The notes below the pieces were generated by a model, which saw only the letters and a list, made by a program, of their open reading frames with translations, was not told where the DNA came from and searched no databases. Shown piece after piece: positions 34,030 to 47,354 of a stretch of 64,000 bases of DNA. The DNA is from Anthoceros angustus (Eukaryota > Streptophyta > Anthocerotopsida > Anthocerotales > Anthocerotaceae). The DNA is taken from assembly GCA_010909165.1 (NCBI GenBank), contig MU008173.1, positions 1 through 64,000 of the forward strand, read 5' to 3'. Position 1 is the first letter of the stretch. Every line of letters starts with the position of its first letter. Made by a program: the position numbers and the translations under genes.

Positions 34030-34938
34030 GCCTCATGGTCCAAGGACCATGTCATTTTTGTAGTAAAGCAGCCCATCTTCATTTTTTGATTCGATGCTCT
34101 TACCAAAGGTCTCCAGCCTTGGCTATGTGTTCTGTGTATGGCCCACTCGTGGGCTTGTCGTCAATGAAGACAGTGTTCAATCATGGACTGAAGATATCAG
34201 AACGCTTTGGTGTCGGCGTTATGCCCAAAGTGTTGTTCCTCCGGTCCAGGACACTAAGTGCATGCCACCGGCATCCAGAATGCTCGTCATACTGCCATGC
34301 AGCAGGCTCTTCTGACCCTGCAGCCTGCTGTATGGAAGCTGGAATTTCGTGACAAGAAAGTAATGGGTTGCTCACAGTTCCTCTCCTTCAAGTAAGTTAT
34401 GCTGCCCACCGCATCCTTGGGTCATGTGACCAGCTCATGCAGCCTCGTTCCGGGACGAGATCAGTCCTCCTGTCCTCTGAACAGCATTAGCAGATCCGAC
34501 AGGCACACAAGTAGTGGTAACAGCGTCCGAGCCTTAACAGAAGCGACCATTCAATGAGCATCTCCACAAGGAACAGAAGCCATCTTCTGGCCACCTCAGA
34601 TGATGTCTCAGTCTTCGACCAGAGACGGCTTTTAGCCCCATGGTGGCAGTGATCACAAGTTGGAAGATTGTGTTGAGCCCTCCAGAGTGTGGAGTCGACC
34701 AAAACCCTAGCCCAGCTACCCACAGCATGCCAGCATCCTTTAACGCATGAACGCATCTTCCTCCATCCCTTATTTCACCGGCATGCCAGCATCCGCGTAG
34801 AGTTTTGTCATACAGAGCATCAGCCGTTGATCATGAAGTACGATTAGGGCCCATTCTAAGGCTTTCATTAATTTCACTGTTATTTCTGAACGAGGACTCG
34901 AACCCGAACGTTCTTGGGGGCTGTGGATTCAAACAGCC
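34030..34938. other. RPL27-NUP107 spacer
   Basis: Holds the RPL27 3' UTR and presumably the NUP107 promoter. Short frames occur on both strands but none continues through splice sites or matches a family. Confidence 0.5.
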
Positions 34939-37900
34939 ATGGAGGCGGAAATGGAGGACAAGCTGGAGGACTTGGATGATGTCGCTGGGAGGGAGCGCTT
35001 TCGCCGCTACAGGTGGCTTGCGTGTGTGCCTTCTTTTGCTATGCCTGAGTGAGGTCTAACGCGGGACGGAATGCTGGTGACAGGAAACGTAGATCAATCG
35101 GTTCCCAACCTCTTAGTCCGGATTTGCAAAGGATCGTCTCCGCTACAGGAGCGTTTCTGGATGCGACACCGACCAAGGATGCAACTCTGGACAGCTTTCA
35201 AACCCCTAGAAGGACCCCCAAATTCTTCCCCGACTCGCTCACACCGGACTGGTCTGCAGTGCAAGGCAGGGGAAAGACAGAGCCGGAGGAAGAGGAAGAG
35301 GACGAGGACTGGCCAGGTTCTGCAGCTCCCAAGAGTGCAGCTGGAGTCAGCAAATCAGCAGACAGGGGTTTGGCTAGGCCAGCTGCTTCTCCAATCGGAT
35401 TGATCACTGTGAAGCAAGTCTGTACTTTTTTGTCTTTCTACCGCTCTTTGTAAACAATTTTCTTGACGCTTTGTACTACTGTGAGTGACACGGAAGCGGC
35501 GAATGGTTTTTTGCTGTATCTGAAGGTTCGTGATTCGAGCTGTGTTCTGGGTTTCAGGAACCAGGAGAGGAGGTTGCTGACAGTGCTGAGAGCTCGTTTG
35601 CACGGTTTGCTTCAATTGTGGATGCAGCTTCGCAAGGTGAATTTTAGGCAACTAAGCCGGCAGGGTCTATGTACGCAATTGTAGGTTTGGAAGGTTTTCT
35701 AAGGGGTGCATTCTGTAGGTTTTATAAGCTTTCAAGAAGTCCTGCAGCACTTTGAAAGCACGTGCAGGGAGCTTGCAGAGTTGGTCAGGTACCTCGATGC
35801 TAAAATCTGATTTCTTTGCTTCTGTTGCCATGGTTATTCTCTTGGTACAAGTTTTGAAGGAGGCCACCTCAGTAGATTTTTACTCTTCACAGGGAAGAAG
35901 CAGCGGAGAGACACCGTGTCACTGAGGATCGGTTGATGCGGCTGAAGGGTCAAATGCTGCACGGTGAAGCGGCATCATGGGCCCTGCTGTGGCACTTGTT
36001 TGGCAAAGGCAAGCCTCTAGCCCTAATGCTCCTCAGACAGAACACGCTTGCCCAGATGAAGATAGAGAATGCTGAGTAGATTTCTGTTATTCCACGGTGT
36101 GCAGGTCCCGAGGACTTCTATTCTTCAGAGGCTATTGTGGTACTGCTTTCAAACTCTTCAGAGGCTATTGTGGTGTTGCTTTCAAACTTTTCAGACAAGT
36201 TTTGGTCTTGGGATTTAAATGTCTTGGTTTTTAGTTGTCATTAATACATGCCCGTGTTCTTGACAGTCTCCGGCTACATCCCAGCAAGGGGCATGTGAGT
36301 TTTTAGCAACAGATGAAACAGCCCAAAAATGTCTACGGATAGTTCAATGGCTTGAGGAACTTGCTTCGAAAGAGCTCGACTCTGAGAAACAGGCAAGCTA
36401 TGCTTTCTCAGGGCAGGCTTCACGTTCAAGCTCTGTAATTGTGGGGGATCAGGAAGTTTAATGATGCATGGTGTTTCTTCTTGTAGAACAAAGGGTGGTA
36501 TGTTGGGTCTTATGGGCAAAATTTAGGCATCTGGTATCAAACGCAACGGTCCATACGAAAACGGGCTGGCCAAGCTACACTTGTTCAACATCTGGATCCG
36601 GATGCTCCAACCCGAGAAAATGCTCTAATTCACCCTGAAGACCAGGTAATGCCCGTGCACAATATCAATTTGATGGGGGTTCTTGCCCTTTTCAACTTAT
36701 TTATGTCTTAGTTTCAATGTTTGTGGCTGAAAGAAATTGGAGGGAGGCCTCCTTGAAGATGTCTGGAGACTCATACGTGCTGGCAGACTTGGGGAAGCAA
36801 GACAGCTTTGCCGAATTGCCGGTCAGGTGTAAATTTCTTTGCATTTCTTAGCGTGGACATGAAGATTACAGCTTATTTTTCTTGTTTTGTGTTGCTACCA
36901 TAATACAGGTTAGAGACAAAAGCATCGCCGAATGAGAAATTTCACTCGCTTAAACATTGTATGCCAAATTGTTAGAATCATCTAATCTCTGCTCAACATC
37001 ATGTTCCAGGCATGGAGAGCTGCCAGTTTGGGGGGCTGCGGTGACATTGGTCCCTCCCCTTCAGTAGAGTCTTGGTCTAGCCAAGGCAAAGATCGAACTC
37101 TTCAAGCGCTTGAACTGGAAAGTGGATATGGTTACCAGCGTCGTCTGTGGAAATGGGCTTGCTTGTGTGCTTCAGAGGTAAAGTTTCAAGTACACTAATG
37201 GGGTGTACAAGGTACAGGCCTTGTTCCCCTCTGTCTCCTTGAGTCTGAGCATGTCTGGCATGCAGATTGCATGTCATCCTATTTCCACTGTCCTTCACTG
37301 TGCTTTCAATATAAAGCTCATCAGGTTCTTTTTAAGGGGCTTTGAAGTATATCCGAAATCTGGTTATTCCTTTTTTATGCAGAAAATTGGTGAGCACTCA
37401 GATGAAGGAAGATACGAGGCAGCTGTATATGCAGCTCAATGCAGCAATGTTAGGCGAATGTTACCAGTGTGTCTGGATTGGGAGGTATGTGGAAGACTGG
37501 TCTAAATCATTTTCAGGCGTGCATCTCCTTATCTTGAAACTCTTTATGTGATGTTCTACATTTTGTTTCAGTCAGCTTGTTGGTCACTGGTGAGGTCTTG
37601 GCTGGATGTACAAGTGGACCTAGAGCTCCTCCAGCGCAGCATAAATGTGTCTGGTGACAGTGGGGCGGCTGTTGATATGGAGACAACAGTAGGACCAAAA
37701 AGCTGGCCTCATCCAGTTCTAAATCAACAACCACGTGATCTGATTGGTCTGTTCCAAAGGCTGCAAACAGGGTATGACACCTTCCAAGCCCACAGACTAC
37801 GGGTTCTGATGGATCATGCATCTAAATTATAATCATTATGCCTGTTTTTAAGGGATCTGGTCCATGAGAATGTGCATCGAAGCTCTCGAGAGCACCAAAG

Positions 37901-40790
37901 ACTTGTGCAGGTCAGTATATGTCTATGTCTTCAACAGTGTGTAAAGCTGTCTGCCAGGAAGGTTTGTGATTCATTTTCTTCTTACATACTGTGGTAACAG
38001 ATGAGCCTGATGTTAGGAGAGGTAGGGCACCTACTTGATGCTCTGAGGGGATGGGTTGTGCCATCTCGAGAAGAGGGAACCCTTGCCCGGTAATTTGTTT
38101 TTGGTTTTTCTCAAGTTGGTATTTGTTGTGGTATCACAGACCGCTCAGATGTGAACTAACTGGTGTCTCCCTTGACAGACCGCACGGTCATCCCCAAATG
38201 ATTCGATTTGCTGCTCACTTAGTGCTGGTGTTACGGGCAGTTATGCCAGATGCGATTAGGGAAGCGTTCAAAGAGAAGCTTTTGCTTATTGGTGACTTAA
38301 TCTTAAACACGTCGGTGCGCTCAACCCTGCCCGGTCTGATGTAGTATAGTTGTTCCTATGGCAATGCAGTCTCGTGAGTATGACCGTTTGCTGATGAACC
38401 CAGATATGCTATATTCCTCTTCACACAGCAAAAGGAGGAGCTTGTAGGTGTCTATGCTGCACAACTTGCCCCACATTTGTGTGTTGAACTCTTTGTGCAC
38501 ATGATGGATCTTCGGCAGAATGAAAGGTTTGTCGAATCTGTGGAAGAACTGTGTGAGTGTTTTCGTTATCGCTGGACCTAATCAATGCACTTCGTGTACA
38601 GCGTCCTAGTGAAGTACAAAATTTTCAAGTCTGCAGTGGAGTATCTCCCCTTTACACCTGAAGACAGTGCTTCCAAGGGATCTGTTTCAGAGATTTTGCA
38701 AAGGTCTCTTGTGGTTGTTTAAGGATATGTTTTGCAAACCATGTTGAAGTGTTTTGTTGGAACTAGGAGTTGCCCTGGACTCCGATCGGACGCTCAAGAC
38801 GTAGACTGAAAGTACTTTCTACTGTAGGCCAGACTGTGTTCGTGTGCCTGACCCAAATGTTTCTTCTGGATGTGGACAGGGTTCTGAGCAGGGCCCGTGA
38901 ATTGAAACCAGGGGTGAGGCATGTGAAGGCAGAAGAAGCAGGAGAACATCAGAGAGTGGAAAGTGCACGCAAGGCCCACACAGTGCAATGGTTATGCTTC
39001 ACCCCTCCCCCAACTGTGCGCAACCCAGATCTTCTCGGTGCTGAACTTCTTGCCAGAGCTCTTCAATACAGGTGTGCCCTGTGCCCCGCGCTGCAATTGT
39101 GAGTCACCTGACAAGAATCGAAGCTCAATATCTGCTCTCCTGTGTCTGCAGCAACCTCCTTTTCCGAGAGTTTGCGCTAATTTCACTCTGGCGCACATCG
39201 AAGCTGCCCGCTGGTGCCCATGTGCTACTGGGGCACCTTGCAGAGCCTCTGAAGCAGCCCATGGACAACCTTCTTTCTCTTGAGCAGCACAGGGTTCAAG
39301 ATAATCTTGTGGAGTTCAATGATTGGGTTAGTCTGTCTCTCAAGATTGTTATGGTCGTTCTGGCCAGATTCCATTGTCCACGGATCTGCACTACTTACAA
39401 CATATTGTGAGAAATAATTCTGAGAGTTCGCCCATGTTTCAGAGGGAATACTATGCGTGTGATGCTCTGTACCGGAATTGGTACCAGGTGGAAGAAGCGA
39501 GCGCAAGTCTACTTCCTAATAAGTTGTCGTCGGAAGAAAGGGAGAAAACAATTAGGGCAGCTAGGCAGGCCTTGGATGCTGCCTTTGTCTTGTTGAAAAG
39601 TGAGTTTCTGCTTCATCAAGTGAGACGTGAAGTAGACACATAGCTTGATGTATCCTGCCTTCACCACACACGGTTCACATCACTTTCGTTGTGGTTGGCA
39701 GGAAAGGATGTGCTGTGGTTAGCAGACGATAGCGGAGCGGAAGCTCCGCCGGGAGCCGGGGGGTGGCTGGAGTTGAAAGCCACTGCTGTTTTGACCTCAT
39801 CTGCTGGCATTTGCTTGATCCCAGATGCCACAGTCTGCACAGCTTTGACCAGCGCTCTGTATGCATCTGCTGGTGATCACGTCGTTACACGGAGAGAGCT
39901 CACTGTAAGAAACTGAGGTCCATCTTGAGCTTCTTCCTTCTGCAGGCATAGGCGTACCGTACCCTTAGCTGATTCTGTTTTGTTGTCAGGTGGATGTGTC
40001 CGTGAACTCGACAGACGAAAGTTATTTGAACGTTGCTCTGCGCTGCTTACCTGAAAACGGTGACGGGATTGGCGCAGTCGTCAGTCAGGATGGGGGAATC
40101 CTGGCGCGGATTATGGCGACAGCAGTTAAAGGTAATTTGCGAGTTGATCAGAGCTGATGCATGTGCATGCGTGCTTTATCATGTCTTGATATGTGTCAGG
40201 TAGTTCGTTCAACGTCCTTGTAATTTGCAGGGGAGCTGCCACACTTCCAAGTAGGATATGCTTTAGAAGTAGCACGAATCGATGCATGTTACGTAGACGG
40301 AGACGTGGAGCTGCAGACCCCTGCAGATCACATCACGAGGGGACTGTGTCGTCGCTGCTGCATCCCCGAACTTGTTCTACGATCCATGCAGGTGAGTGCA
40401 AATCAGACTTCTGTTTCTGCAGTTTGCCCCAGCCGAGCTTTCGGTTGAACCTCTTGCCTGCACGTTCCCCTGCTGGCACAAACTCTGTGTGCGTCCTTGT
40501 GGCAGATTATTGCGTTCCTTGTTCGGGCAGGCGCTGAAGCAGCAGACGCAAGCAAGGAACTGGTCAAGCTTGTTGTGCAAGAAAAACTGGAGTACTTGTT
40601 CAGCAAGAGGCAACTTCAAGTAAGGACTGCTCCCCCACCGGGCTTCCACTATACCAATAGTCGACGTGTCTCGTCTCCTGAAACTTTAATTCAATTCAAT
40701 TCGTGCTGTACGCAGGAGCTACTTCGTTTCGAGCGAGACATCTGGATACAGAAACTCGCTCTCCGAGAGCAGGACACCGGCGCATCATAA
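34939..40790 (+). CDS. NUP107: Nuclear pore complex protein NUP107
   Basis: Scaffold nucleoporin of the NUP107-160 (Y) complex, made of alpha-solenoid repeats. Twenty-five exons: 34939-35012, 35084-35417, 35558-35636, 35719-35788, 35893-36008, 36105-36139, 36267-36392, 36487-36645, 36734-36826, 37010-37177, 37383-37484, 37572-37771, 37853-37910, 38001-38089, 38179-38310, 38404-38526, 38602-38703, 38880-39071, 39152-39326, 39443-39599, 39702-39904, 39990-40131, 40231-40391, 40506-40619, 40716-40790; 1092 residues, close to the ~1077 I recall for Arabidopsis. Family blocks: CLRIVQWLEELASKELD, DPDAPTRENALIHPEDQ, RLWKWACLCASE, HLCVELFVHMMDLR, VKYKIFKSAVEYLPF, VQWLCFTPPPTV, LFREFALISLWR, AEPLKQPMDNL, RGLCRRCCIPELVLRSMQ. 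Introns 5 and 7 appear to use GC donors (AG|GCAAGC). For intron 7 a GT donor at 36435 would add 14 in-frame residues; the GC choice fits the family length better. Intron 15 has a weak donor (GTCGGT). Confidence 0.95.
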
Positions 40791-41730
40791 CGTGAAATCG
40801 GGCCTCGGCAAGTGAAACCAAAAGGTTGGCTGGCGGAGGCAAGCCAGGATTCAGCTCGGCCTCATTCTTATCAGGGGAACATTGCGGATCCGGAGCACCG
40901 CGGCTGCCATGTTCGGCTTTGGCTCCGGGGAACCTTGCTTGACTTGACTTCATCATAGTGCTGTCCTATCTTGAAATGCTGGCAGTAGCCATCGTGAGTA
41001 CAAGCAAGCATACGGTAGCTGGGCCATGAATGCGGCATGTAGACTCTTTAATGCAGCAATAAAGCAGGCCCCTCCACTTGTGAGATGATGCGAGCTTGTC
41101 TTGTGCGCAAACTAATTCCACAGGGGGGCAAGGATCCTGGTGTCGCCGGAGTCGCCACGTAAGTACACTCTCGCCTTGTGGTTTTCTTACCATCTGCTTC
41201 AACTGAATCTGCTGTTGCATGCACAGCAGGGGTGTTACCTCACCGCAAATAGAAGTTCCAGCTGAACTTCCTGCTCCAGTAGTCTAATGCTCCTGCGATC
41301 TCACCGACCACACATCTGGGTGGGTCCTTAGGGCAGGCCAGCAACAGCATGGCATTTACAGCGGAGGGACCATCACATGTCTACGAACCAGGTGAAGTCA
41401 CAAATTGGCCCAGGGACAGTACGAGTAAACTCCTATCCCTGTGACACCGGCTGAGCAGGCAGTCACATCATCGCAAGGTACTTGCACACTTCTGTTGGCT
41501 GTCATGCAGCTTTAAAAGGAAGGTCCTTGATCCCCTGGGCTGTCTGGCATTTTCCAACTGCCTACAGTGCTCCCGCGGGGCAGCAGCACTACGGGCGGCA
41601 TGGAGTCAAATAACTGTCCAACAAACTCTTTTACGCAAGGTGGGATTTGCGGGGTTCGCAGATTCTTGTGCAAGCAGGATGATGCACACTGCTTGCTGCT
41701 TGCTTACAGGTATGTGCAGCCAGGCACATG
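40791..41730. other. Intergenic region downstream of NUP107
   Basis: Holds the NUP107 3' UTR. Scattered short in-frame pieces with plausible GT/AG borders exist (for example GGKDPGVAGVAT near 41130 and ESNNCPTNSFTQ near 41600) that might be exons of the possible small gene ending at 41931, but I cannot join them convincingly. Confidence 0.35.
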
Positions 41731-41765
41731 GAACCCATAACCCCTTGTTCCGCTCATCGTTGCAG

Positions 41766-41931
41766 TAGAGCACCTGACACACCCACATTTCTAGGAACCA
41801 CCTCCAGTTCGTACTTAGACAAATCCCGTGGTGGGAAGGTGACTGGAAGTAACTATTCCGGGACGGCCAGCAATGCCGCTCTGAGCCCGAGAAAGAGTGG
41901 AGGATTTTTTGAGAGAGAGGACGCTGGCTGA
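41766..41931 (+). CDS. Possible last exon of an unrecognised small gene
   Basis: After an acceptor-like TTGCAG at 41760-41765 the frame reads APDTPTFLGTTSSSYLDKS and then GTASNAALSPRKSGGFFERE before a stop at 41929-41931. The Ser/Gly-rich but ordered ending looks like a conserved protein tail rather than random sequence. I do not recognise the family. Upstream exons might lie between 41.1 and 41.7 kb. It could instead be chance or a gene fragment. Confidence 0.25.
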
Positions 41932-42770
41932 TCAAGTGGGAAGTTCCACTATCTGGGAGCAGTTGGGGTGGTGGTGGATTTGCTACAAAACACAACTCAC
42001 TTCAGTCCTGCCTTTATGCTTCTCCTGTGCTGTGTAGGCCTTCGTCCTATGCAGAGAAGCAGGAATAGTCACGGCGTTCCCAGGTGACAAGTCTTTTTGC
42101 ACCTGCCTCCTTTGCTGCTGGTCATCAAGGCCTGAGAGAGCCCGGCCCCGGCTTCTCCCCTCTCTCTCCCTGCTCCGACTCCCCCATTATTTGGGCTCTC
42201 CGGTCTCCGGGAGCCAGGAGAAGGCGCAGCAACAGACCCAGAAGCCAGAGCCAGAGCGCAAGGGAACATTCAGGTGTGTCAGGCGCTCTCCGAGGTCCTG
42301 GATGCCTTGGAGTAGCAGTGGCATTGCCTTAGATTTCATCGTCCTCGTAATTATGGCCTCCGCCGTCTCGCTTCTCTCTTGCCCATCCAATTTTGCTGCT
42401 GCTTAGCACGTGCTTCCTTGTCCTGCGCTACAGGACAGGCAGTCCGCTTTCGGTCTTCAGTGGATGAATCTGAGCTTCAATTTGCCAGGCAGGTATGTTT
42501 CAGAATTTGAGTCGGAGTCCCCAGTTGGCTCCGTTGGCGTGATATGCACACTCAAGTATCCTGGTGCTGTCTCTGTGGCTATAATTTTGGAGACCACGCA
42601 GGCCTGTCTGCATGTTTTGAACAAATCCATTCCAGCTCCAGGCTGAAGCTGGCGCTCGGGTGGTGGGTATCTGAAGCTGCATTTCAGAGGCAGAGGCGGA
42701 GGAGGAGGAGGAGTTTGTATTTCTACTTCACAAAATTTGAGTAGACGCCCCAGCTCGGGACAGGGCAGCG

Positions 42771-44443
42771 ATGGCGGCGAAGCTTGTGAGCTCTTGGCAC
42801 CAGCTTGCCAGTAAGGCCCAGGACGCCCACCCTCCGATCTCGTTGCCTTCCTTGTCGTGGAGTACTGGTCACGATGTCACCAAACGTAACTTGCTACGGC
42901 CCGTCTTGGGTCCGGGGAAAGCTCTTCCTACCCGGCTTCGGACGAAATGCGAGTTGTTGGCAACATCCGTCAAGCAGAGGTGAAGAATTCTCGCAAAATG
43001 GATGTGGCAATGGAATTAAGGGGGAACGTAATCGATGCTTGTAGCGGAGTCTTATATTGTTTGTGTTGTGGTTGCAGGGAAGTGGAACCCACCTTGAAGT
43101 CTTCTGCTGGGCAGAACCTTATGACTGACAGAGGTCAACTACAGAGGACAGCCAGTGTGACTAGTGCACCAGCGAAGTTTCAAATTCCCAGAGAACAGCT
43201 GGAGGTTATCGAGTCACTGGATGGCTGGGCTCAGACTTCGCTTTTGCCTCTGCTGAAGCCCGTAGACAAGTGTTGGCAGCCGCAAGATTACCTTCCCGAT
43301 GCATCGTCCGAGAGCTTCTACGAGGATGTGAGAGCGCTGCAGCAAAGGGCACGGGAGCTCCCCGATGACTATCTGGTGTGCCTGGTGGGAGATATGATCA
43401 CAGAGGAGGCTCTGCCAACATACCAGTCTGTTTTCAACACTTTCGAAGGAGTGAGAGACACCACAGGTAGCAGTCCAACACCATGGGGAGTGTGGGTCAG
43501 GGCATGGACAGCAGAGGAGAATCGCCATGGAGATCTGTTGAACAAGTATCTGTATCTTTCTGGCAGGGTGGACATGAAGATGGTAGAGAGAACGACTCAG
43601 CATTTGATTGGCTCGGGCATGGTATGATGACTTATTCTCCCACACCAGCTTCAGAGTAAATTTTTTGTCGGTTAGCATCTTGTTGCCTGCCTTCTGACCA
43701 CGAACTCCGCTTCCTTTCTGCACAGTGACTGGAGCAGCGCAGTGCTGTCTAACTATCGACTGTCACGTCTGCTTGTACTGCAGGATCCCGGAATCGACAA
43801 CAGTCCCTACAATGGCTTCATCTACACTTCTTTCCAGGAGCGTGCTACATTTATTTCCCATGGTAACACTGCCAAGCATGCCAAGAAATTTGGAGAGAGC
43901 AAGCTTGCTACCATCTGCGGGATGATTGCTTCTGACGAGAAAAGACACGAGATCGCCTACACCCGGATCATGGAGCAGCTGTTCAATCTAGACCCTAGTG
44001 GTGCTATGATTGCATTCGAGGAGATGATGAGGAAGAGGATCACGATGCCGGCTCACTTGATGTTTGATGGGGAAAATCGCCACCTGTTTCAAGACTACGC
44101 TTCAGTAAGAAGACCCCTTTCGCATCAGTTCCTTGCTTGTTTGTGTGTTCAACAAGTCTTCATTGTGCGTCTTATACCTTGACCTCTGCTTTCGCAGGTT
44201 GCTCAGCGATGTGGAGTTTATACGAGCAGAGATTATGCCCAAATTATCGAGCACTTGATTCAAGCCTGGAAAGTGGAAGAACGAGTGGGACTCTCCAGCG
44301 AGGCACAGCGGGCTCAGGATTACGTGTGTAATCTTCCCAGACGCATCCTAAGGTTGGAAGAACGAGCTGAGAGCCGATCGCAAAACAGACCTGCCAAAAC
44401 GGCTGCCTTTAGCTGGATTTTCAACAAGGAAGTTGCGTTGTAA
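42771..44443 (+). CDS. SAD: Plastid acyl-ACP desaturase (stearoyl-ACP delta-9 desaturase type)
   Basis: Soluble plastid di-iron enzyme that inserts the first double bond into stearoyl-ACP, using ferredoxin and oxygen. Four exons: 42771-42979, 43078-43621, 43784-44104, 44198-44443; 439 residues, longer than the usual ~395 because of a long Ser/Lys/Arg-rich transit peptide (about residues 1-80). Di-iron ligands are visible: TEE at 178-180, EENRHG at 216-221, FQER (Glu 270) and DEKRHE at 302-307, each within family context such as [44 protein letters not shown] and MPAHLMFDG. All introns are GT-AG. The start is the first ATG with a transit-like N-terminus. Exact regioselectivity cannot be judged from sequence alone. 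No lesions seen. Confidence 0.96.
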
Positions 44444-46370
44444 CAGAATCACATCGGTAGCAGCGGAATCTGATTGACACGGCACGGCCAAACAAGCAAC
44501 TGCTCTCACATTTGGACTCACTAAAAATTCCGAGAATTCATATAAGAACGCAAAGGTTTGTAAATATATTTATAGATATGTATGTGGTACATTAGCGTGC
44601 GAACATATTACTATGAAACATCTTAATTTTAATATAGATCTTACAAGAGAAAATTCAATAGATTTAAAATTATATTTACTTTTTCATCTCTAGAGGACAG
44701 ATTACGCTGAATCTGATTCATATACAGTTTATTACTGGATAAGACGATTGATAGTCTGATAAAGGTTAGAAAATATTATTGTTTTTAAATATAAATAAAT
44801 TGAAAATATTTTATTGAACTAATATATATATAAACTTATGAAGAAGTATTATTACAGCTGGTTAAAGCTCGCACTATGATTAGGCAAGCTCTGACCATAG
44901 GACATAATGAGATAAACCGTCTATTAGGAGTGTATTGAAAAGTAAATATTATAACATGTGGTCAAAGCTTGCACTATTAAGTCATAGATAAACCTATGTT
45001 TTTGTCCCCACAATTTATCTCTTTGAGGCACTATTAGTTGTTCCCACTTATGCTTTAAGACAGCGTCCACATGAGCAGGTCCATTTTGAGCCAACAACAA
45101 CATGAGCACCTATTGATATTAGACCTCTCAGTCTCCCTAATCGCAGAAAAACGCTCGCTCGCATTCTTCTCGTGATGTGGAAAATTGGTGGTGCAAGTTT
45201 CAGGCAGTCACAACAGTTTTTGAGGTAGAGGTGAAGGGCCTCGTAGTTTTCATATGGAGAAAACAAGCCCATCATATTTTTTGGTATTTAGTTAAGAGGA
45301 AAATTTGTCCAAAAGGTCCGAAAACTAGCTTAGGCCTTTTGGGGTTAAGGGAGAAGGGCTAGAGTCAGCTTTTTTGCAAAGAAAAATACATCAGATTAGA
45401 ACAAATTGGTACAAAGACCCGCCGTTTAAAGACGGCAATGCTAATTGCGAAAGCCAAAGGCCCTAATCTATTAAAGTAGACTAGAGTTGGCCTAAAACTT
45501 GCTTACCTTGCTCACAGCTTTGCCAATACAAGGGGTGTGTTCTTGACACATTTGTATGAGACTAATGACGGCTTGTTGCAGGTAGGGTATTTCTTTATGG
45601 CTTCTCTCTCCTTGTTGTACAAATTTCTTCCGCATATGCACTCAGTAGGCTCTGATAGATTCTACACTGTTAGCAACATTTACGGTAGTATCTAGATTTT
45701 ATCAAGTGACATCTAAACGTTTCGTATGCAGACATATGTATATTTTGAAAAGTTTGAAATCCTTGTTGCAAAAACTTGAAGGTGCTAGATCACTTAGGTT
45801 GACTCCAAATGCGACTTCCTTTGTTCTTACATAGTAACATTTTTCCAAGGAGGTTTATACCTTCAACAAGTCAACATGTTCTACATTTGGCATCACTGAC
45901 CATGAAGCACTTTCGCTCCCAAAAGTTTTAGGACTCATATATGTCTTAACTCTAAATAACTTCATATTCACATAAGTACCACCTATAGACTTCATTTAAT
46001 CTCCTTTACAAAAATATTATCATGGCCTAAAATAGTTTTTTTCCTAATTACTTCGTTGGCAAGGTTTGGCAAAGTGCGAAAAATCTGTTATAACGAAACA
46101 TTTATAACAATAATAGATCCATACTAATAGGCACGGTTTTGGTAGAAACCATGATACCCTATGTTACGTGAAGTAGTTCAAATCCGCTAGCGAACCCAAA
46201 CCGAAAGTGTGATATGCCCAATAACAGCGTTGTAAATGTAGGCCACGACCATGATAATAGCTCTGGGATATGTGCACACCCAATTTCCTAATAGTAAACT
46301 TTCCCTCCACGACCATGACTCTGGGATATATTTGGCTCGCTGCCCCCATGGGGTCAACGCATCGGCACCC
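44444..46370. other. AT-rich intergenic DNA
   Basis: 44.5-45.0 kb is very AT-rich (TATATATATAAA-type runs). The rest has only short frames; a minus-strand piece near 45120-45000 contains a Cys pair (SKWTCSCGRCLK) among stops. No gene or defined element is supported. Confidence 0.45.
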
Positions 46371-46993
46371 ACGATGCCATCCGCGACGTCACGTTTGCTA
46401 TAGCTCGCATAAGTGGGTACATGGCTTGGAGAGAGTGGTGTTACACTTTTCGTACAAGTCAGCCGTGTAGGGCCAACTTGTACCTTGTTCGCAGCGACCA
46501 GGTGTCGGTGGCGGACGTGGTGGTCACCGATCCTGCATGTGACACCACCTTTGTTCACATCATCACTAATCGTCAAAGCTAGGCTACTGTTGAAGCAGCG
46601 GCTCTCAAGGTTAGGAAGTATGATGCAATGGAAGCGGGCCACCACTTCATTCCGGTCGCCTTGGAAACGTATGGGGCTATGGCTGAGGACTTCAATAAAT
46701 TTCTAAATTTCTTACGCCAAAGCCTACCATGCCCACAAGCACGGACAACGCTGTCCCTCTCCTACTTCATGGCATTTTTCAGACGCATTTCCATCCCCTT
46801 CAACGGATACTCGCAACGGCGATCCTCCACAAGGCGGCGACAGTATGTGATGCATCCTCCTCTTCCTAAAGAAGAGGAGGATGCATGTAGGCCATTCATT
46901 AAGCCTACATATGATATTGGTGGCACAGTTGATGACTTGGTTGCTCCTGTTTACCACAACCCTCGGGGTCTCCCATTGTTGTCCCATGAATAG
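46370..46993 (+). mobile_element. LINE C-terminal domain relic
   Basis: Reads as HDAIRDVTFAIARISGY, then DQVSVADVVVTDPACDT, a stop, then VRKYDAMEAGHHFIPVALE and TYGAMAEDFNKFLNFL. The same ordered blocks occur in the minus-strand LINE piece at 9.9-10.6 kb. The RT is absent, and a stop near 46580 and unrelated flanks show it is dead. Confidence 0.55.
46850..46886. repeat. Perfect 16-bp inverted repeat
   Basis: ATGCATCCTCCTCTTC (46850-46865), a 5-nt loop CTAAA, then the exact complement (46871-46886). In RNA this would form a stable hairpin. It lies in the 3' part of the LINE relic. Confidence 0.9.
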
Positions 46994-47354
46994 GCTCTCT
47001 ATGACACAAGTAGCTTAGGCACACCATGGTACAAGTTGTTAAGTACCAAACTCGCATGGAAAATTCAATCCAAGTGGACTATAATATATTCTTTTCCTCA
47101 TTCTCTCCCCATATTTTTCCCCACAATAAAATTAATTATCCTTTGTTTTTAGACAACAACAACAATTGACACAAGTAATCACGAAAGATCGAACATCGAA
47201 CGGCTGCCGGGAGGAGTTCTCGTTGCTCGTGCACGGCCCGACAACACCAGGGAAAACGCAAAGCTCGTCGCGGGGGTCCGCTTGACATGGCGTGATAGTG
47301 TGAACTGGCTGTGGTATCAAATCAGAAGAGCTTAGTTTTTCTACAGACAGAGTT

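Noticed and set aside
34890-34935. T-arm-like word (reverse strand GGGTTCGAGTCC) upstream of NUP107, possible tRNA
   Set aside because: No acceptor or D arm pairs and the anticodon arm would have an 8-nt loop; not a tRNA gene.
38311-38403. NUP107 intron 15 with the more usual-looking donor TCG|GTGCGC
   Set aside because: That donor breaks the phase with exon 16. The weaker AC|GTCGGT donor keeps the frame and the family spacing (LILNTYAIFLF).
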